Assembly (NCBI GenBank): GCA_900404475.1
Contig: OUQQ01000068.1
Span: forward strand, 1 to 49,831
DNA: 49,831 nucleotides
Reading direction: 5' to 3'
Origin: Spongospora subterranea
Lineage: Eukaryota; Endomyxa; Phytomyxea; Plasmodiophorida; Plasmodiophoridae
Shown: positions 21,237-33,413 of the stretch, piece by piece
Numbering within the stretch: the first letter of the stretch is position 1
Layout: each line of letters opens with the position of its first letter
Made by a program: the position numbers and the translations under genes
Notes under the pieces: model-generated
Told to the model about the DNA's origin: nothing
The model's database searches: none
The model's input: only the letters and a program-made list of their open reading frames with translations

Positions 21237-23056
21237 ATGTCCAACGATGACTACGAAGAAGCGGTGCATTTGGTATTTGGATCTCGATCATACCCAGGCC
21301 CCGATTTTATCAACATTTGTAGTTGTTTTGTTTTGCGATAGGGTGAAGTATTGGAGTCGTTCAAGGTGAGCTGATTTCACAGATCCTTAAAAAAGGCGCT
21401 TTCGTCATCCTCTCTTCCCACAGCGTTATGCTCGTATTTCGATGCAGGAACTTCACAAACAGACAATCCATTGGAAGGTCCGTTTTTCTTGGCGACCATT
21501 TCCGTTATTAAATTAGTTGCTGTCGTAGTCGGTGCCCGAAGCTCATCGTGCCCTTCTACCGGACTTCACTTCAAATCAGAAGCGCGCCTTAGACCATGTT
21601 ATTCTCAATCAACGATTTATTGATGTGCTGACATCGAATTCGGCGTCCGTCTTCCAATCTCAAATCGCTCAGTAATTCTTGATCCTGTCCCGACTGCCAC
21701 TGGCCGTCGACGATTGACTCGTTTCAGGCATAATATCGATCCGGCATCGCTTTCCGTATCCGGAGCCAACTTCGTAAAATTACGAACACACCGCTGAACC
21801 AGCAAATGTCAATCAACCGTCATTAGGAAAAAATGAAGTCAACGCTGAGGCAATTCGTTCGCGAATGGTCCAAAGAGGGATCTGACGAGGTAGTTGTTCT
21901 GTTGTCATTTTGTTCAAAACAAAAATCATGTTTTTCTTGGGCACAGCGAAAATGCAGCTACGACGTGATCGTGGCAACGCTCAAGGACCTGTTCCCAGAT
22001 GTGAATGGTCGCTCACATATTCGGGTTCTATCACCGGGATCGGGATTAGGTGCTGGAACGCGCCTTGGGCCCATGGCCATCGTCTGATTGTGGATCAGGG
22101 AGGTTGACTTGGGAGATCGCTCAGGCCGGGTTCCAATCCGAAGGCAACGAATTCTCATATTTCATGCTGCTGGGATCGCATTTCATCTTGAACTGGTTGC
22201 TGACCATGGAATTGCGCTCGTGGCGATTGTGTGTTTTCTGACCGGTCTCGCAGTGTTCATCAGGAGATGTCGCCGTTGATTTTGGCGCCGTTCGTTCACC
22301 AGACCACGAACGTTGTCAGTATCGAGGATCGTTTACGCCAGTTCCGAATCCCAGACCAGTTCCCGTCGTGTACGCCAATCACAGGTAATCTTGGCCACGA
22401 CCCTGAATAATTCGTCGCTCGGCTGAACAGTCGGTCAGGATCGATGTCGATGACGGCGGGCGATTTTCTCGAGGTCTATGGCGAAGACACAGAAGGTTTT
22501 GACGCCGTCGTGACCTGTTTCTTCATCGACACCGGTACTGGAACCTGCCAACGTGTTTGTTTCCGGTTTTTTCGATTAATCCCCGATTTAGCTCATAACG
22601 TCATTGAATACGTCGAAACGATCTCGAAAATCCTGAAACGTGGTGGATATTGGATCAATTTAGGTCAGTTCGGTTGAGGGAATTAGATAGAGGGTGTTCC
22701 TGAGGGTGTTTTCCTGTTCTCAGGTCCATTGCTATATCATTATAATGAGACCGACGACCTATCAGTTGGTCAGTTTGTTCATCACCGGTTGTCCTTTCGC
22801 AACGTTCATTGATTATCCCCTGGACAGAACTATCGCTTCACGATCTTCAGCGTATTATTCCTGCGTTCGGTTTGGAGATGATTGTTAGTCGTCTTTGGCT
22901 CCCCTCGCCAGGGTTCTATTTGTGTGTTCAGGTTTATCGCTTACTTGATTTGTTTAGGCGAGCTCATTTCCTCACGAATGTCGTTATGTGTCGAACGCGC
23001 GCTCCATGATGCAGTTCGTCTATCAATGTGCCTTCTTTACTTGCAGGAAATCCTAA
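21237..23056 (+). CDS. CARNMT1: Carnosine N-methyltransferase-like (N2227 family)
   Basis: Fourteen exons: 21237-21272, 21342-21365, 21424-21477, 21529-21671, 21728-21773, 21827-21889, 21947-22049, 22099-22195, 22254-22384, 22439-22534, 22592-22663, 22724-22768, 22828-22883 and 22958-23056. They give 354 residues against about 400 in animals. The family is an S-adenosylmethionine-dependent enzyme that methylates carnosine and also modifies protein histidines. Visible motifs are [11 protein letters not shown], the SAM loop [71 protein letters not shown] and the C-terminal [12 protein letters not shown]. All introns are 50-74 nt. Exon 2 is 24 nt. Every junction is GT-AG and in frame. Confidence 0.93.
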
Positions 23057-23783
23057 ACGATCCTATGACCAATACATTTATTTGCAACTTTTGCCAGAAG
23101 ATAAATACTCTAATTGCGCCATCAGTGCTTGTTTGCACTATCGTTCCATTTTACCTCAACAGCGACTATATCCGAACTGTTCGATGATGGTTTCCTAACT
23201 CTTGACTAATGGAACGGCAACAGCTAAGCCGGGGACGCCTCCTTCAATCCAACAGGATTCTTGGCGTGAATTGAGAACGCAACACCCCAATCTAGTTGTT
23301 AAATTAGATCTAGGAAGAAGATTGAACTCGGGTCTTGTACGACTCAGGTTTTTGGCGCTGGGAATATATAATTGATGAATTCTGAATACACAAGTGATGA
23401 ACACGATATCAGGAGAATGACCCGACTTCCAAAATGCTATTAATGGCCGATTCATCTATTATCTCATATCCAATCGACTCCGCAAAACCACTCGCCATAG
23501 GCCAAGTCGGCGTCCAATCGTAAAATCTCTATCAATGATATCGCTCACGACCTCACACTTTCTCTGTATACCAAACCCGACCCACCAGATTGGAATATTC
23601 ATTCAGTCGAACGCTGAACAGAATTGATGGATGAAATCGTTCATATCCCGATGAGTCCGTGAGTTGGTCATCACGGTGGTCCGCCACAGTGACAGTTGAC
23701 CGACCCCCTGGAACTCCACGGGATATGGCCGGAATTCCGGGTCCCAGTGCCAATCTGCCAACTAAACACGTTGTGGTGTCGTC
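23057..23783. other. Intergenic, no gene assigned
   Basis: A plus-strand frame directly after the methyltransferase stop (about 23048-23190) stays open and looks protein-like, but it has no start or partner exon. A minus-strand frame at 23195-23455 is weak. Confidence 0.35.
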
Positions 23784-26700
23784 ATGTCCATCAATATCCT
23801 GGAACAGGCCCAGACCCAGTTTGTCGCCGCCCTCATCTTAGCGGTTCGCCAACGATATGGCGCTACCGTCCCACAAGAGGTTCTGGATATTCGCTGTCTC
23901 CTTCTCCAACAGGAACTGACCGGGTCCGGGTGTGTGTGTGTGTTTTGCGACAGATGGAACCAGTTATCATGAAGTGTATGTCACGACCAAGAACCCGAGG
24001 AACTGGCGAATTCATGTTCCCGTGTTCATCGTTCTGTAAATTAATCCCTGGAGTGCCGAATCAGGATATTGCTAGCGCTTGTTCCGATTTCATCAATAAC
24101 CTCATCGAAACTGATCAACAATACGCAAAATGTTCGTAGCTCCGTTAGACCCCCCAAATTCTCATTTCGCTCATTATCTTCATCCAAGATTTCGACAGTG
24201 CTTCCGCCAATGGCGCCTACGTCAACCTTAAACTTTCCTCGAAATTCTTCGCCTCTGTCGTTGATTCGATCAATCACGGTTCTTATCCTGATCTTGTTGA
24301 GCTCCTTCGGTTTTCGCTGATTTCCTGATTTCTTGTGCAAAGGATCGTTCCTGAGTCCATTGCCGCATGTGAATCAGGAGAAGGTGATGATTGAATATTC
24401 ACAGCCAAACACTCATAAGGTATCAAATCATGAACGATTCCTCAATTTTTGGCTTTTCTAAAAGGATCGAGCAGGTGTTCCACGTTGGACATATGCGAAA
24501 TGTGGCGCTGGGCGGCTCTGTTATCCGCCTTTATGAACAAATGGGTCATGAAGTTGTCGCCGCCACTTATCCAGGTGATGAAGGTGCTCACATTGGCAAA
24601 TGCCTTTGGCGCCTTCAACAGATCATGGCCGAGAAAGGTGTTGATCTGGCCGGTTTACAAGTCCCCAAAGACTCGTATGTTCTTCTCGTCTTCCCAAAGT
24701 TCCAACGCTTTCTCCTCACATGTTTTTTGTTGGCAGTCGAGGGGAATTTCTGGGAAAGATCTATATTGAAGCTAACGACCAACTCGATCTGAGGACATTG
24801 ACCCGATACCCGTTCGCCAATGTGATCGCGGCCAGAATCCTAACGGTTAACGATCATCCGGTGGCCGATGCCCCCAAGACATGGCATGTCTGCACAGTTG
24901 ATGCTGGACAACCACAACCAATCACCGTTGTTTGCGGTGGAATCGGCTATAAGGTAATTCGATGTGAAAATTATTTTTATTTGCCAAACGCCCGTGCTTT
25001 TTATGCAGTTTTGGCAAACTCTAATTTGATTTTGTTAAGCTTTTTTTGTCAATTTTCGGTTGATATTGTGGTTTGTTCATTCAAGGTTGGAGATATGGTG
25101 GCGTATATTCCATTGGGTTCAAAGCTTAAGAAGCAGCTCATCGTTCCTAAAGATTTCAAGGGCGTGAACTCATCCGGAATGATCTTGGCGTATTCGGAAT
25201 TGGGTCTTTCCCCTCCAGCCGATATCGTCACCGCTCTCACCAAGGGTACGTCTTTCACATCACAGCCTTCGCCAATCCCCCTGAACGACCAACAATTTAT
25301 TCAGAATCTGATGCTCCCGTCGCTGCCAAAGGTAAAGGTGGTAAGAAGGCTGGTGGCGGTATCGCCAATCAGATCATCTGTGTCATACCGGAGGTCGGAT
25401 CTCGTTGAGCCATCGGCAGAATCTGTGCTTTGTCGTTCTAAACACGTGAACAGGAATGTCAACCAGGTGAACCCATGATTGAAATTGGGAAAATCGATAA
25501 ATCGGTTGTGGAGTCGGTCATGGAACAACAACGCCAGAAAAAGAAAGAAGGTAGATTGGATTCTCATCTAATGGGGTTCTCAACCGAACAGAGGGAACGA
25601 TGTCTTGTTAACTTGTGTTCGCCATTAAGTTTTAGAATTCTTTCGATTTCGAAGTCATCCGTATCCCATTGCTGTTCTAATTGTTACTGTTTCGATCATT
25701 GAATCTTTGTCTACATATGTGGCCCGTTCGTATCTGGACCTCATTGATATCTGTTCAGTTGACGATATCCTATTGAAGCTTGAGAACGGTGAGGAAAAGC
25801 TATGCGAATTGTGGAAGATCACGAGACAATGGAGTTTGGATGATTTCAACGCGATCTATGATTGGCTAGAAGCTGTTAGGACACTCTCCTTCCGCTTTTG
25901 CTGGAATGTCCTCGCTAACGTTCCTGCTCCATTTACAGCGATTCGATCACTGGTTCTTCGAATCCGAAGTGAGCGAAGAGAGCAAGGAGCTGGTCATGGC
26001 GAACTACAAGTTAACGCCCGAAGAAGGTGGGGTCATGATGGAATCGAATGGCGCCATCGGTTGTGATCTGTCCAAGTCCAATCCCCCATTACCATTCCTG
26101 GTCTTGATCAAATCCAATGGCGCTGGTCTCTACGCCACCAAAGATCTCAGTCTAGCTCAGGTTTACCCCGATAATTCTCTCGTTTTCTTGTGTTTTGTTT
26201 ATTTCAGTATTATTGTTTCAAATCACGTCTGCGCCAAATCAGTTTTTGCTTGATCTGCTCCCTTCTCCCTTTTGAGATGTGAATTTAGAGGAAATTTGGC
26301 GAATTTGAGATTGAGCGGAGCGTCTACGTTGTGGACAGTGGCCAGAGTCTGCACTTTCAACAAGTATTCGCCTGTCTTGATCTTCTCGGTAATTCTATCG
26401 TTCCCGACCGACATGTGTTGTGTCATATCGCTGTGTTTAGGTTATGAACAGGCCAAGAAGTGTTTCCACTTATCGTATGGTCAAGTTGTCGGCCCACAAG
26501 GGAAGATGAGCTCTCGTGACGGCTCCATTATCTACTTTTCCCAGCTCAAAGCCCAACTGGTAAATACTGTTGTTAGAACGATCAAAATACGTTTATGACC
26601 ATCGTGTGCTCAGACTTCCGAAATCATGGAGACGTACTTGAAAAAATACGTCGGTGTTTGGGATGCTAAAGAAATCGATACTGGTTTGTCCCGCGTCCGC

Positions 26701-27501
26701 CCTCGTGTCGTATTCCCGTTGATACTCATATCGCGAACACACAGTGTGCCACGCCATCTCCTTGGCCACGATTAAATACCGAATGCTGAATCAGGATCCC
26801 GTCAAAGATATCGTCTTTGTTCTGAAAGATTGGACCGCCAAAACCGGCGATACAGGTTAGGATGATGTTGAAACATTCTGTGTTTATGTTCAAAAAAGCA
26901 TTCATCAGAATTTACACTCAATTTCACTCATCGAAAATTGTTGAATTTCCTGTCCAACGCTGTCCGAGTTGATTTCTCCATTTCCTGTTTGAGTGATGTT
27001 TAATCTGCAATGTTCTATTGCAGGTCCTTACCTATGCTATGCCTACGCGCGTATCATGGCGATCATCGCCAAGGTCAGCCGGCCGGCCAACGCCACGGTC
27101 GATCTATCCCTGTTGGACACCGATCACGACCGTACGTTGCTCTACGCCGTCAACAACTTCTGGAGCACAATCGAGAAGGCGACTTATGAATATAAACCAA
27201 GTATTCTGTGCAAATACCTGTTCGATCTGTCCAAAGACTTTAACTCCTGGTAATTTCACAAACCATATCTTCTTCGTTATATTTTGTTCAAACACGAACG
27301 GTTCCGATCTCGCTATTGATGTGATATTATGATGATTGGATATCAACAATGGTTTTTGTGTTCAGGTATGAGATCACCCCAGTGAACGAAGCCGCTAGCG
27401 ACGATCTCAAGGCGACACGATTAGAGTTCATCTCGGCGATCGCCGCCGTTATCAAGAGGTGTTTATTCCTGCTGGGCATCAATGCGGTCGAGAGGATGTG
27501 A
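23784..27501 (+). CDS. Arginyl-tRNA synthetase with internal tRNA-binding domain
   Basis: Seventeen exons give 777 residues. They are 23784-23931, about 23964-24131, 24189-24278, 24343-24419, 24475-24674, 24737-24953, 25086-25245, 25305-25381, 25454-25550, 25759-25874, 25939-26160, 26289-26388, 26441-26559, 26614-26683, 26745-26855, 27024-27249 and 27366-27501. It charges tRNA-Arg. Landmarks are the N-terminal ArgRS domain, VEYSQPNTHK-type segment (MIEYSQPNTHK), class I HVGH at 164-167, KMSS-type loop GKMSSRDGS near 579, anticodon-binding DALR region with GPYLCYAYARI, and the family ending GINAVERM. Between residues about 252 and 353 lies an EMAPII/MetG-type OB domain (ILTVNDHPVADAP, GVNSSGMILAYSELGLS), then a Lys/Gly-rich linker to about 411. 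The ArgRS catalytic region then resumes with LENGEEKLCELWKITRQWSL. Exon 1-2 and 8-9 junctions are approximate. Confidence 0.93.
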
Positions 27502-27704
27502 TCGGGAAAACTGGGGGGATCGGAGTCCCCATCATCTTGATCGCGATCTGGTCATCATGTTCCTCACAATACATCATCTTTAGATTGTCATAACTCGTAC
27601 GATCGTCGACCGCTTTTACGAAACAACAAAGTACTTGGTCAACTGGCCCTTTATTGTGTTGTGACAGCGATGCCCACATCACTCACCGACATGGCAGCGA
27701 ACGC
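27479..27704 (-). CDS. Possible small protein convergent with ArgRS
   Basis: A minus-strand frame whose last 53 residues (VDDRTSYDNLKMMYCEEHDDQ, MMGTPIPPVFPITS) are protein-like. It can be joined to a short first exon (MSV) across a 40-nt intron at about 27651-27690. Its stop overlaps the ArgRS stop by 23 bp on the other strand. Family not recognised. Confidence 0.3.
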
Positions 27705-27790
27705 CCTGTCGATGGACCAGATCCGCCGTTCCCCATTGCCACCTCTACCTTCAGCCACCGCCGCCCGACCAACGACCCTCAGAACTGAAG

Positions 27791-28092
27791 ATGTCAGAGG
27801 GTTTCGGCACCGGCACCGTTATCAATGATTTGCCAATGTTCTGGGACGGCGATCACGGCGGCGTTCGACAATCTCCGACCGATCCAGCATTAGGGCGGCT
27901 GATGCCCTATCAGGTCAGTTGGGGGAATACTCTTCGATCAGTTTCGCGGTCGTTGCCCAGGACGTGGACCGACCGACCTCGGGATTGCCCCTCGATCTTT
28001 AAACGGATGTGATTGTGGCCGAGGGGGTACCGGCACCTCGCCTTGACCAGATTAATGGCCAGGAAGGGACAATCCCAAGTCGGAACCAGTAA
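27791..28092 (+). CDS. Possible small spliced protein (54 aa)
   Basis: Exon 27791-27913 and exon 28051-28092 around a 137-nt GT-AG intron. It reads MSEGFGTGTVINDLPMFW and so on to PSRNQ and a stop. Frame is kept across the joint. No known family, and it may be part of the IFT52 5' region. Confidence 0.25.
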
Positions 28093-28267
28093 ATCACTAT
28101 CAACCAGGTCCAATACTGTTCTCTTTAGTCGGTTTTGACCCCCTTTTGTGTGTTCTGGCCCCGTTTCTCTGAGACGATCAGTAATGACGAGCGCCTCACT
28201 CGGTGAAGGGTTTTAGTGAAGTTGTTGGGGCAGTTCAAGGGCCCAACAACCACAACCACCACCACCA

Positions 28268-30143
28268 ATGAATGGCGATCAGAAAGGGAATCTGTCGGGA
28301 ACGGGGACGCGACCCGAAGGCGGAAAACACGATCGGGTCGTGGTTTTCGATCTGTCCAAGAACGAGCTCTACACGCCCACTAATGGATACAAATCATTCC
28401 ACCGCCGCCTTAAACAACATCATAATGTTATCACGTAATTCCCATCACCATCGCCATCGTCATCATATCTGTGATGACGAACGATCCGATTCTCATCAAC
28501 TTCACCTGAAACGTTCGTTGAACGACGTTGTTTTTTTTTCCGACGAATATCGTTCAACGGATCGTGATTGTCGTCGACTGAATCTGTTGTTGTTCTGTAG
28601 AAACGGTGGTGAAATAACAGGGGAGTTATTGAGGAGCGCGTCGTTATTGATATTGGGCGGTGCTCGTGAGCCCCTTTCCCCTCCCGAGCTCAACGCCATG
28701 AACGAGTACGTCGAGTCGGGATCGGGGGCGGTTCTGGTTCTGGGGTCGGACGGGTCCGATGCCCCCGCCGCCCCGCTCAACGACTTCCTGCAATCCCTCG
28801 GGATCACCCTCAATAACGATGGCGTCGCCCGACACGTTTACCACAAATATTTCCACCCGAAACAGGTTCGTCGGTTTCGGTTCGCGACGACGCCGATGTG
28901 CTGTTGAACGACGAAATCAGGTCCTGATCGAAAACCCAATGAACTCCAAACTCGACAAACTATCGGGGCGACGCGAATCGCGATACGATTCGAAGGAGTT
29001 CGATCCGCCACAATCTAATTCGTAAAAACATCAACGATTCGATGAGGAATATCGATCGTTTGATCTGTCGTGTTTTCAGTGACGGGTTCGCGATCGTTTA
29101 CCCGTTCGGGTGCACAATCGACCACGAACGACCGGCGATCCCGATCCTGCAGACGGACGCGCTCTCGTTCCCGTCGCATCGGACGATCGCCGCCGCCGTT
29201 CGTCCGTCGTCCGGTTCCCGATCGTCCACGGTTGTCGTGATCGGATCGTCGGCCGTGTTCCACGACGACTATCTCGATAAGGAGCAGAACCTCCCTCTGC
29301 TCAACGCGATTCTCAAACTATTACTCGGTAATCTCCCGCCCACACAATCCGCCGTTGTCGATTCGGCGCCAGAAATGGGTTCTGTCGATTCGCCAAAACG
29401 GAATCTGATCGAGATTGGCCTTTGATAGATCGTGTCGATATTCCACCGTGTGATGGCGATTATTCCGAATCGGGCGAACCCTGTTCGTGTCCGAATATCG
29501 GGGCGTTGGCCAATCAGCTTCACGTCTGTCTTCAGGTCCGTCCCGCCCCCGCCCGGGTTTTATCGCCATCGCGGCGCCCTCTGATCGTCCCACAAACAAC
29601 AGGAGAGTGAGGAGCTCCCTCAGGATTTCACCCAGCTCTTCGACCATCGTCTGTTCGAACTGACCGTCGATATGATCCCGGAGTCGATCGTGTTGGCCAC
29701 GTCGATCGATCTGCCCAACGCGCCGTTGACGCTGATTCCCCCCGAATTCGACGTTCCTCAACCTAAATTACAGCCGGCTGTATTTCCCCCATGTCTTAGG
29801 TCGATTCCATCACCGCCATCGTTCACACCCGATCTCATTCGTTTTCCCATTTCATCGCGATTTTCGCTGTCGTCTGAGGGTGTTGATCCGTTGACGAACT
29901 TGTCTGTTCAGGGAGATTCCTCCACCGCCATTGGAGCTGTTCGATCTCGACGATCACTTCGCCAGCCGTAAGATCCGCCTCGCCCAGCTCTGCAACAAAT
30001 GCGACGAACAGGACCTGGAATGGTTCGTCCAGGAAGCGGGGGAGATATCGGCCGTATCTCAATCCGATCAGCGATTATTGCCCACACAGATACTCATATC
30101 GCTTCTTCATCAGCTCGTCCAGTTCAAGAAAATGGATCGATAA
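28268..30143 (+). CDS. IFT52: Intraflagellar transport protein 52
   Basis: Seven exons, 28268-28434, 28601-28865, 28921-29021, 29080-29327, 29429-29535, 29603-29799 and 29912-30143, give 438 residues, matching the 437 of animal IFT52. IFT52 is a core IFT-B subunit that binds IFT88, IFT70 and IFT46 and is required to build cilia. Visible conserved segments are LYTPTNGYKSFHRRLK, NDGVARHVYHKYFHPK, AIVYPFGCTI, VIGSSAVFHDDYLDKE, LPQDFTQLFD, QPKLQPAVFPP, IPPPPLELFDLDDHFAS and LAQLCNKCDEQDLEWF. The N-terminal 20 residues are Gly/Lys-rich and variable. The presence of a complete IFT52 means that the organism has, or very recently had, a flagellum. It is followed on the same strand by two more microtubule genes. 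Confidence 0.95.
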
Positions 30144-30739
30144 ACACATCGTGAACCAGGTTCAGAATATATTCACCGATCGACCTGTGTCATTCGTTTT
30201 ACGGTTTCGTCGATTCGGAATCGGAAGTGATTCTGTTGTCGTAAAGTCGTGTCGAAGAGGGTTTAAGAGTTATTCCTTTGTTGATCTTATAGAACAGATC
30301 AGAATATATCTCCACAGTCGTTTTAACCGATATTGACCACAATTCCCATTTCCTAATCGGGATCAGACCAGGGATTATTGTGGCGATATTCCCCACCGGT
30401 TGTGGTGGTCGTCGTGTTAACCAGGAGCTGATCTTGTCGGGGCGATCGACCCCGAATACGATATCGGGTGATCTGTTGGGAATTATTCCCGACCAGGGAG
30501 GAAGATGTGTTGATATCGATCATTGATATCGCGGTCGATGACACTGCCCGAATGACCCCCGCCACGTCCCGATCCCATCTCGATCGTGATCGTCCTGATC
30601 TATTGGGGGGAGAAGGGTACCACCACCGACACACCCTCCCGACCGATCCTTTATAATATATATCGTCATCACCTCAATGACCCGATAGCGATATCGCCCT
30701 CGTTTCTGTTGGTGTTCCCGGTCGTGGTCGTCTGAGATA
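30144..30739. other. Intergenic
   Basis: Short frames on both strands without family resemblance. The 3' flank of IFT52 and 5' flank of the next gene. Confidence 0.4.
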
Positions 30740-32962
30740 ATGGCGATCAACCCATATCCATTGGGTAATCTCCACCACCGCCTTCTCGTCGTCTTAGACC
30801 GTTTGAACGATATCGACACCCGATCGGCGTCTCAACAGAGTCTATCGCTATTCGTCAATCACATCGATATCGAATTGATCCCGATTCTATTGGATTGTCT
30901 TTGTCAAGGTCGGTGATCGAGATCTGGGCGAAGGGGCGGGGGCGATTGATTCGTGATCTGTAGGGGGCGGCGGTGGCGGTGGTGTCAGACACCAGAAGCC
31001 GATGGCCAGGGCGATCATGGTCCAACAGCTGGGGCGTCTGGCGATCGCCCGCCCATCCGCTCTGAGACCATATGGGCAACGGATCGTGTCGGCGATGATG
31101 AAGAGTTTACAGGATCCCGATCATCATGTTCAGGAATCGGGGTATCGTCTAGAACACCCTCGTCATCATCATCACCATCGCCAATTGTCCAATTATCGCC
31201 TTCTTCACTGAGTTGGCAATGTTCATCGATTCGACAACGATTTTCTGATGGAATTACTCTGGGGATTTACTCTGGGGATTTTGACGATGTTTCTGATTGT
31301 GGTCCACGATGGGATTAACGTTTGTTGTTGAATTAGGGCGATGTCATTGGGTGAATTGGTGTCAGTCTATCGGTGCGATCGTAATAAAAACGGTGATGGG
31401 GACGACGATAGCGATAACGGGTCGATCATGGCCACGATCATCGCGTCGCTATCGACGATTATGGCCAACAAGACGCCCCCGATTCAGGGATCGGCCGCTC
31501 GTGCCCTGACCCAGGTCATCATCCGATCCCCGATCGATCTCATTCACAGATCATACGGTCCGACCAACACGACCTCGTTCGAAACGGATTTCAACGACGA
31601 AACACATTTTGAGGAAACAGTTTTTGAACTTTTACTGTTCGTGATCTGATCGCGATCTAATTCGTGTTTTGTCCCAGATCGAATCGTGTCATTGATCTGT
31701 CGCTGTTTAAGTCGTTGCCCGCGATCTAGTGTCGTCTTTCATCGTAATCTGTTAGGTGCGATCGGGGCGTTATCGCCCGATATCTGCTCGTCGTCGGGGA
31801 ACGTCCCGAACCTGTTCCGGGCCATGATCGGCGCGTTATCGGCGACATCGTGGCCGATCGTGCTGGGCGGTGTTGAATCCCTGGAGCACTGGGCGACAAA
31901 CACCTATTCCCCAATATATTCACACGAGGTGTTAACGGCCCTTGATCGAATACGATTCCACAGAATCGGTCGTGTTCGTCAATCTGCTCTATCTGCAATC
32001 ACCAAGTTAGAACAACATTATCGTTAATTTCATCATTGTCGTTCACGACGTTTTTCCCATCGGATTCCACGATCAGTTCCCGGTTTTGAAGTTGACGACG
32101 AATAACGTGTGAGTTTAGGTGGAGATCTGTTGAGACGACGATCGTGTGCGATGATGATGATCGTGTTGGGGAATATCCCCCTGTCGATAACGGTGTGATG
32201 ACGACGACGACGACACGACAACCACCACCGATCGAACCTGATCCAGCCATCGCCACACCATTCGACCCGATCCCGAACCTGTTATCGCCATCCGTCAACC
32301 CGACACCGATCGTGAAACTCGAACGACAACAGCGACACCTGACCAGAACCGTTCAGGGATTGTGTTCGGCCTTGGAAGATGGGATCATCAGGATCAATTC
32401 CCGATTGACCGCTCTCGAGTCGATCACACACGAACGTGATCGCGATCATCGTGATCCTATCTGGGATAAGATCATGTCGTTATACGATCGTGATCGTGTC
32501 GATCTGGCAATCAATAGCGCCATCGCACAACAGGATCCCGTTTATTTAGGTAATTTGATATCGGCACCGTCGTCACCGCCGTTCGACACAGTTCATTGGA
32601 ATCGCATTTGATGATGTTGTGGACGATAGTGCGATTATTGGGGCGAATGAGTGTGAAGGACGAGGGCGATATCAATGGGGATTGCTGGTCGGGATTGCTA
32701 TCGCGATTCGAGGAGATGGTGAACCAGGGACAGTTCCTTGACAATATATTGCCATGGATCACTATATCCCATCGCCATCGTGTTCCAATACCCCAATCGG
32801 TGAGCGATATCTCCCTCCTCGATCGCCATTCAACTCTCCCTGATCGCGGTTTAGGTTATCGCCGCCCTTCATCGCCTCATAACCAGATCAGATTGCCCAT
32901 CCGCGTCGCGTCAGATCGCACACGATCTTCTACAATATATTCAATCGCCAATAAACCAATAG
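30740..32962 (+). CDS. TORTIFOLIA1/SPIRAL2-like HEAT-repeat microtubule protein
   Basis: Seven exons, 30740-30908, 30964-31141, 31337-31557, 31678-32005, 32119-32549, 32630-32799 and 32855-32962, give about 534 residues. HEAT/TOG-like helices fill residues 1-300 (LQDPDHHVQESGAMSLGELV; SATSWPIVLGGVESLEHWA; RIGRVRQSALSAITK). A Thr/Pro-rich linker and a short coiled coil follow (IVKLERQQRHLTRTVQGL, RINSRLTALES). The C-terminal helical domain (QDPVYLVRLLGRMS, RFEEMVNQGQFLDNILPW) resembles the end of plant TOR1/SPR2, which binds and stabilises microtubule ends. The exon 3-4 junction is the least sure; a frame of about 30 more residues is possible there. It lies between IFT52 and a TTLL, so a flagellar role is an inference. 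Confidence 0.75.
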
Positions 32963-33413
32963 GATATTCCCCAGTTATTGATCAGATCGTTCTGGACCAT
33001 AATGGTCAATCTCTTGTCGTCATTTAATTGTTGTCGACACATTATCCGATATCAATATCGCCATTTGACCCCGGTTCAGTCCAATGGCGATATCGACCTG
33101 ATCCCCATTAACCGGCTCTGGCTATCTCCTTTGTTGATAATCCCCACAGATCACAACATTCGTTATCGGTATTTGACCTGATATCGATAACCGATAACTC
33201 CCTGGTCGATATCACCCTATGAACGATGGCGATATATCGTGATCAGTGTTCTATCGATTATATCCAGCGATTATTTGGGTGTCGAGTACCCTTTTGACGA
33301 TAATCCACTAGTTATATGAACAGGGGGGGACCGATCCTCCTTTACGACCCGCCGTTTATCGCCGCCCTCTCTCTGTGTTGTCCGATCAACATCATCATCA
33401 TCATCGTCATCGA
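32963..33413. other. Intergenic, rich in ATCGCC/CGATAT words
   Basis: No coding frame can be supported. The sequence is unusually rich in GATATCG, CGATAT and TCGCCAT words, a bias that runs from about 30 to 36 kb and also affects intron sequence. Confidence 0.4.

Noticed and set aside
23048..23190. Protein-like frame just after the CARNMT1 stop
   Set aside because: The methyltransferase reading ends at the family's normal C-terminus ([12 protein letters not shown]), and this frame has no start codon or partner exon.
28861..28990. Apparent frameshift in IFT52 after KYFHPK, with a competing frame reading VLLNDEI
   Set aside because: A canonical intron (28866-28920) and the next exon QVLIENPMNSKLDK align position by position with the family, so no frameshift is needed.
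31559..31677. Extra 30 residues after SPIDLIHRSYG in the TOR1-like protein
   Set aside because: Keeping them leaves no in-frame joint to the next exon, whereas the donor at 31557 does. Only RNA data can settle it.
32028..32118. Stop at 32027 taken as the end of the TOR1-like gene
   Set aside because: A donor at 32005 and acceptor at 32118 remove the stop and join the coiled-coil and C-terminal domains typical of the family.
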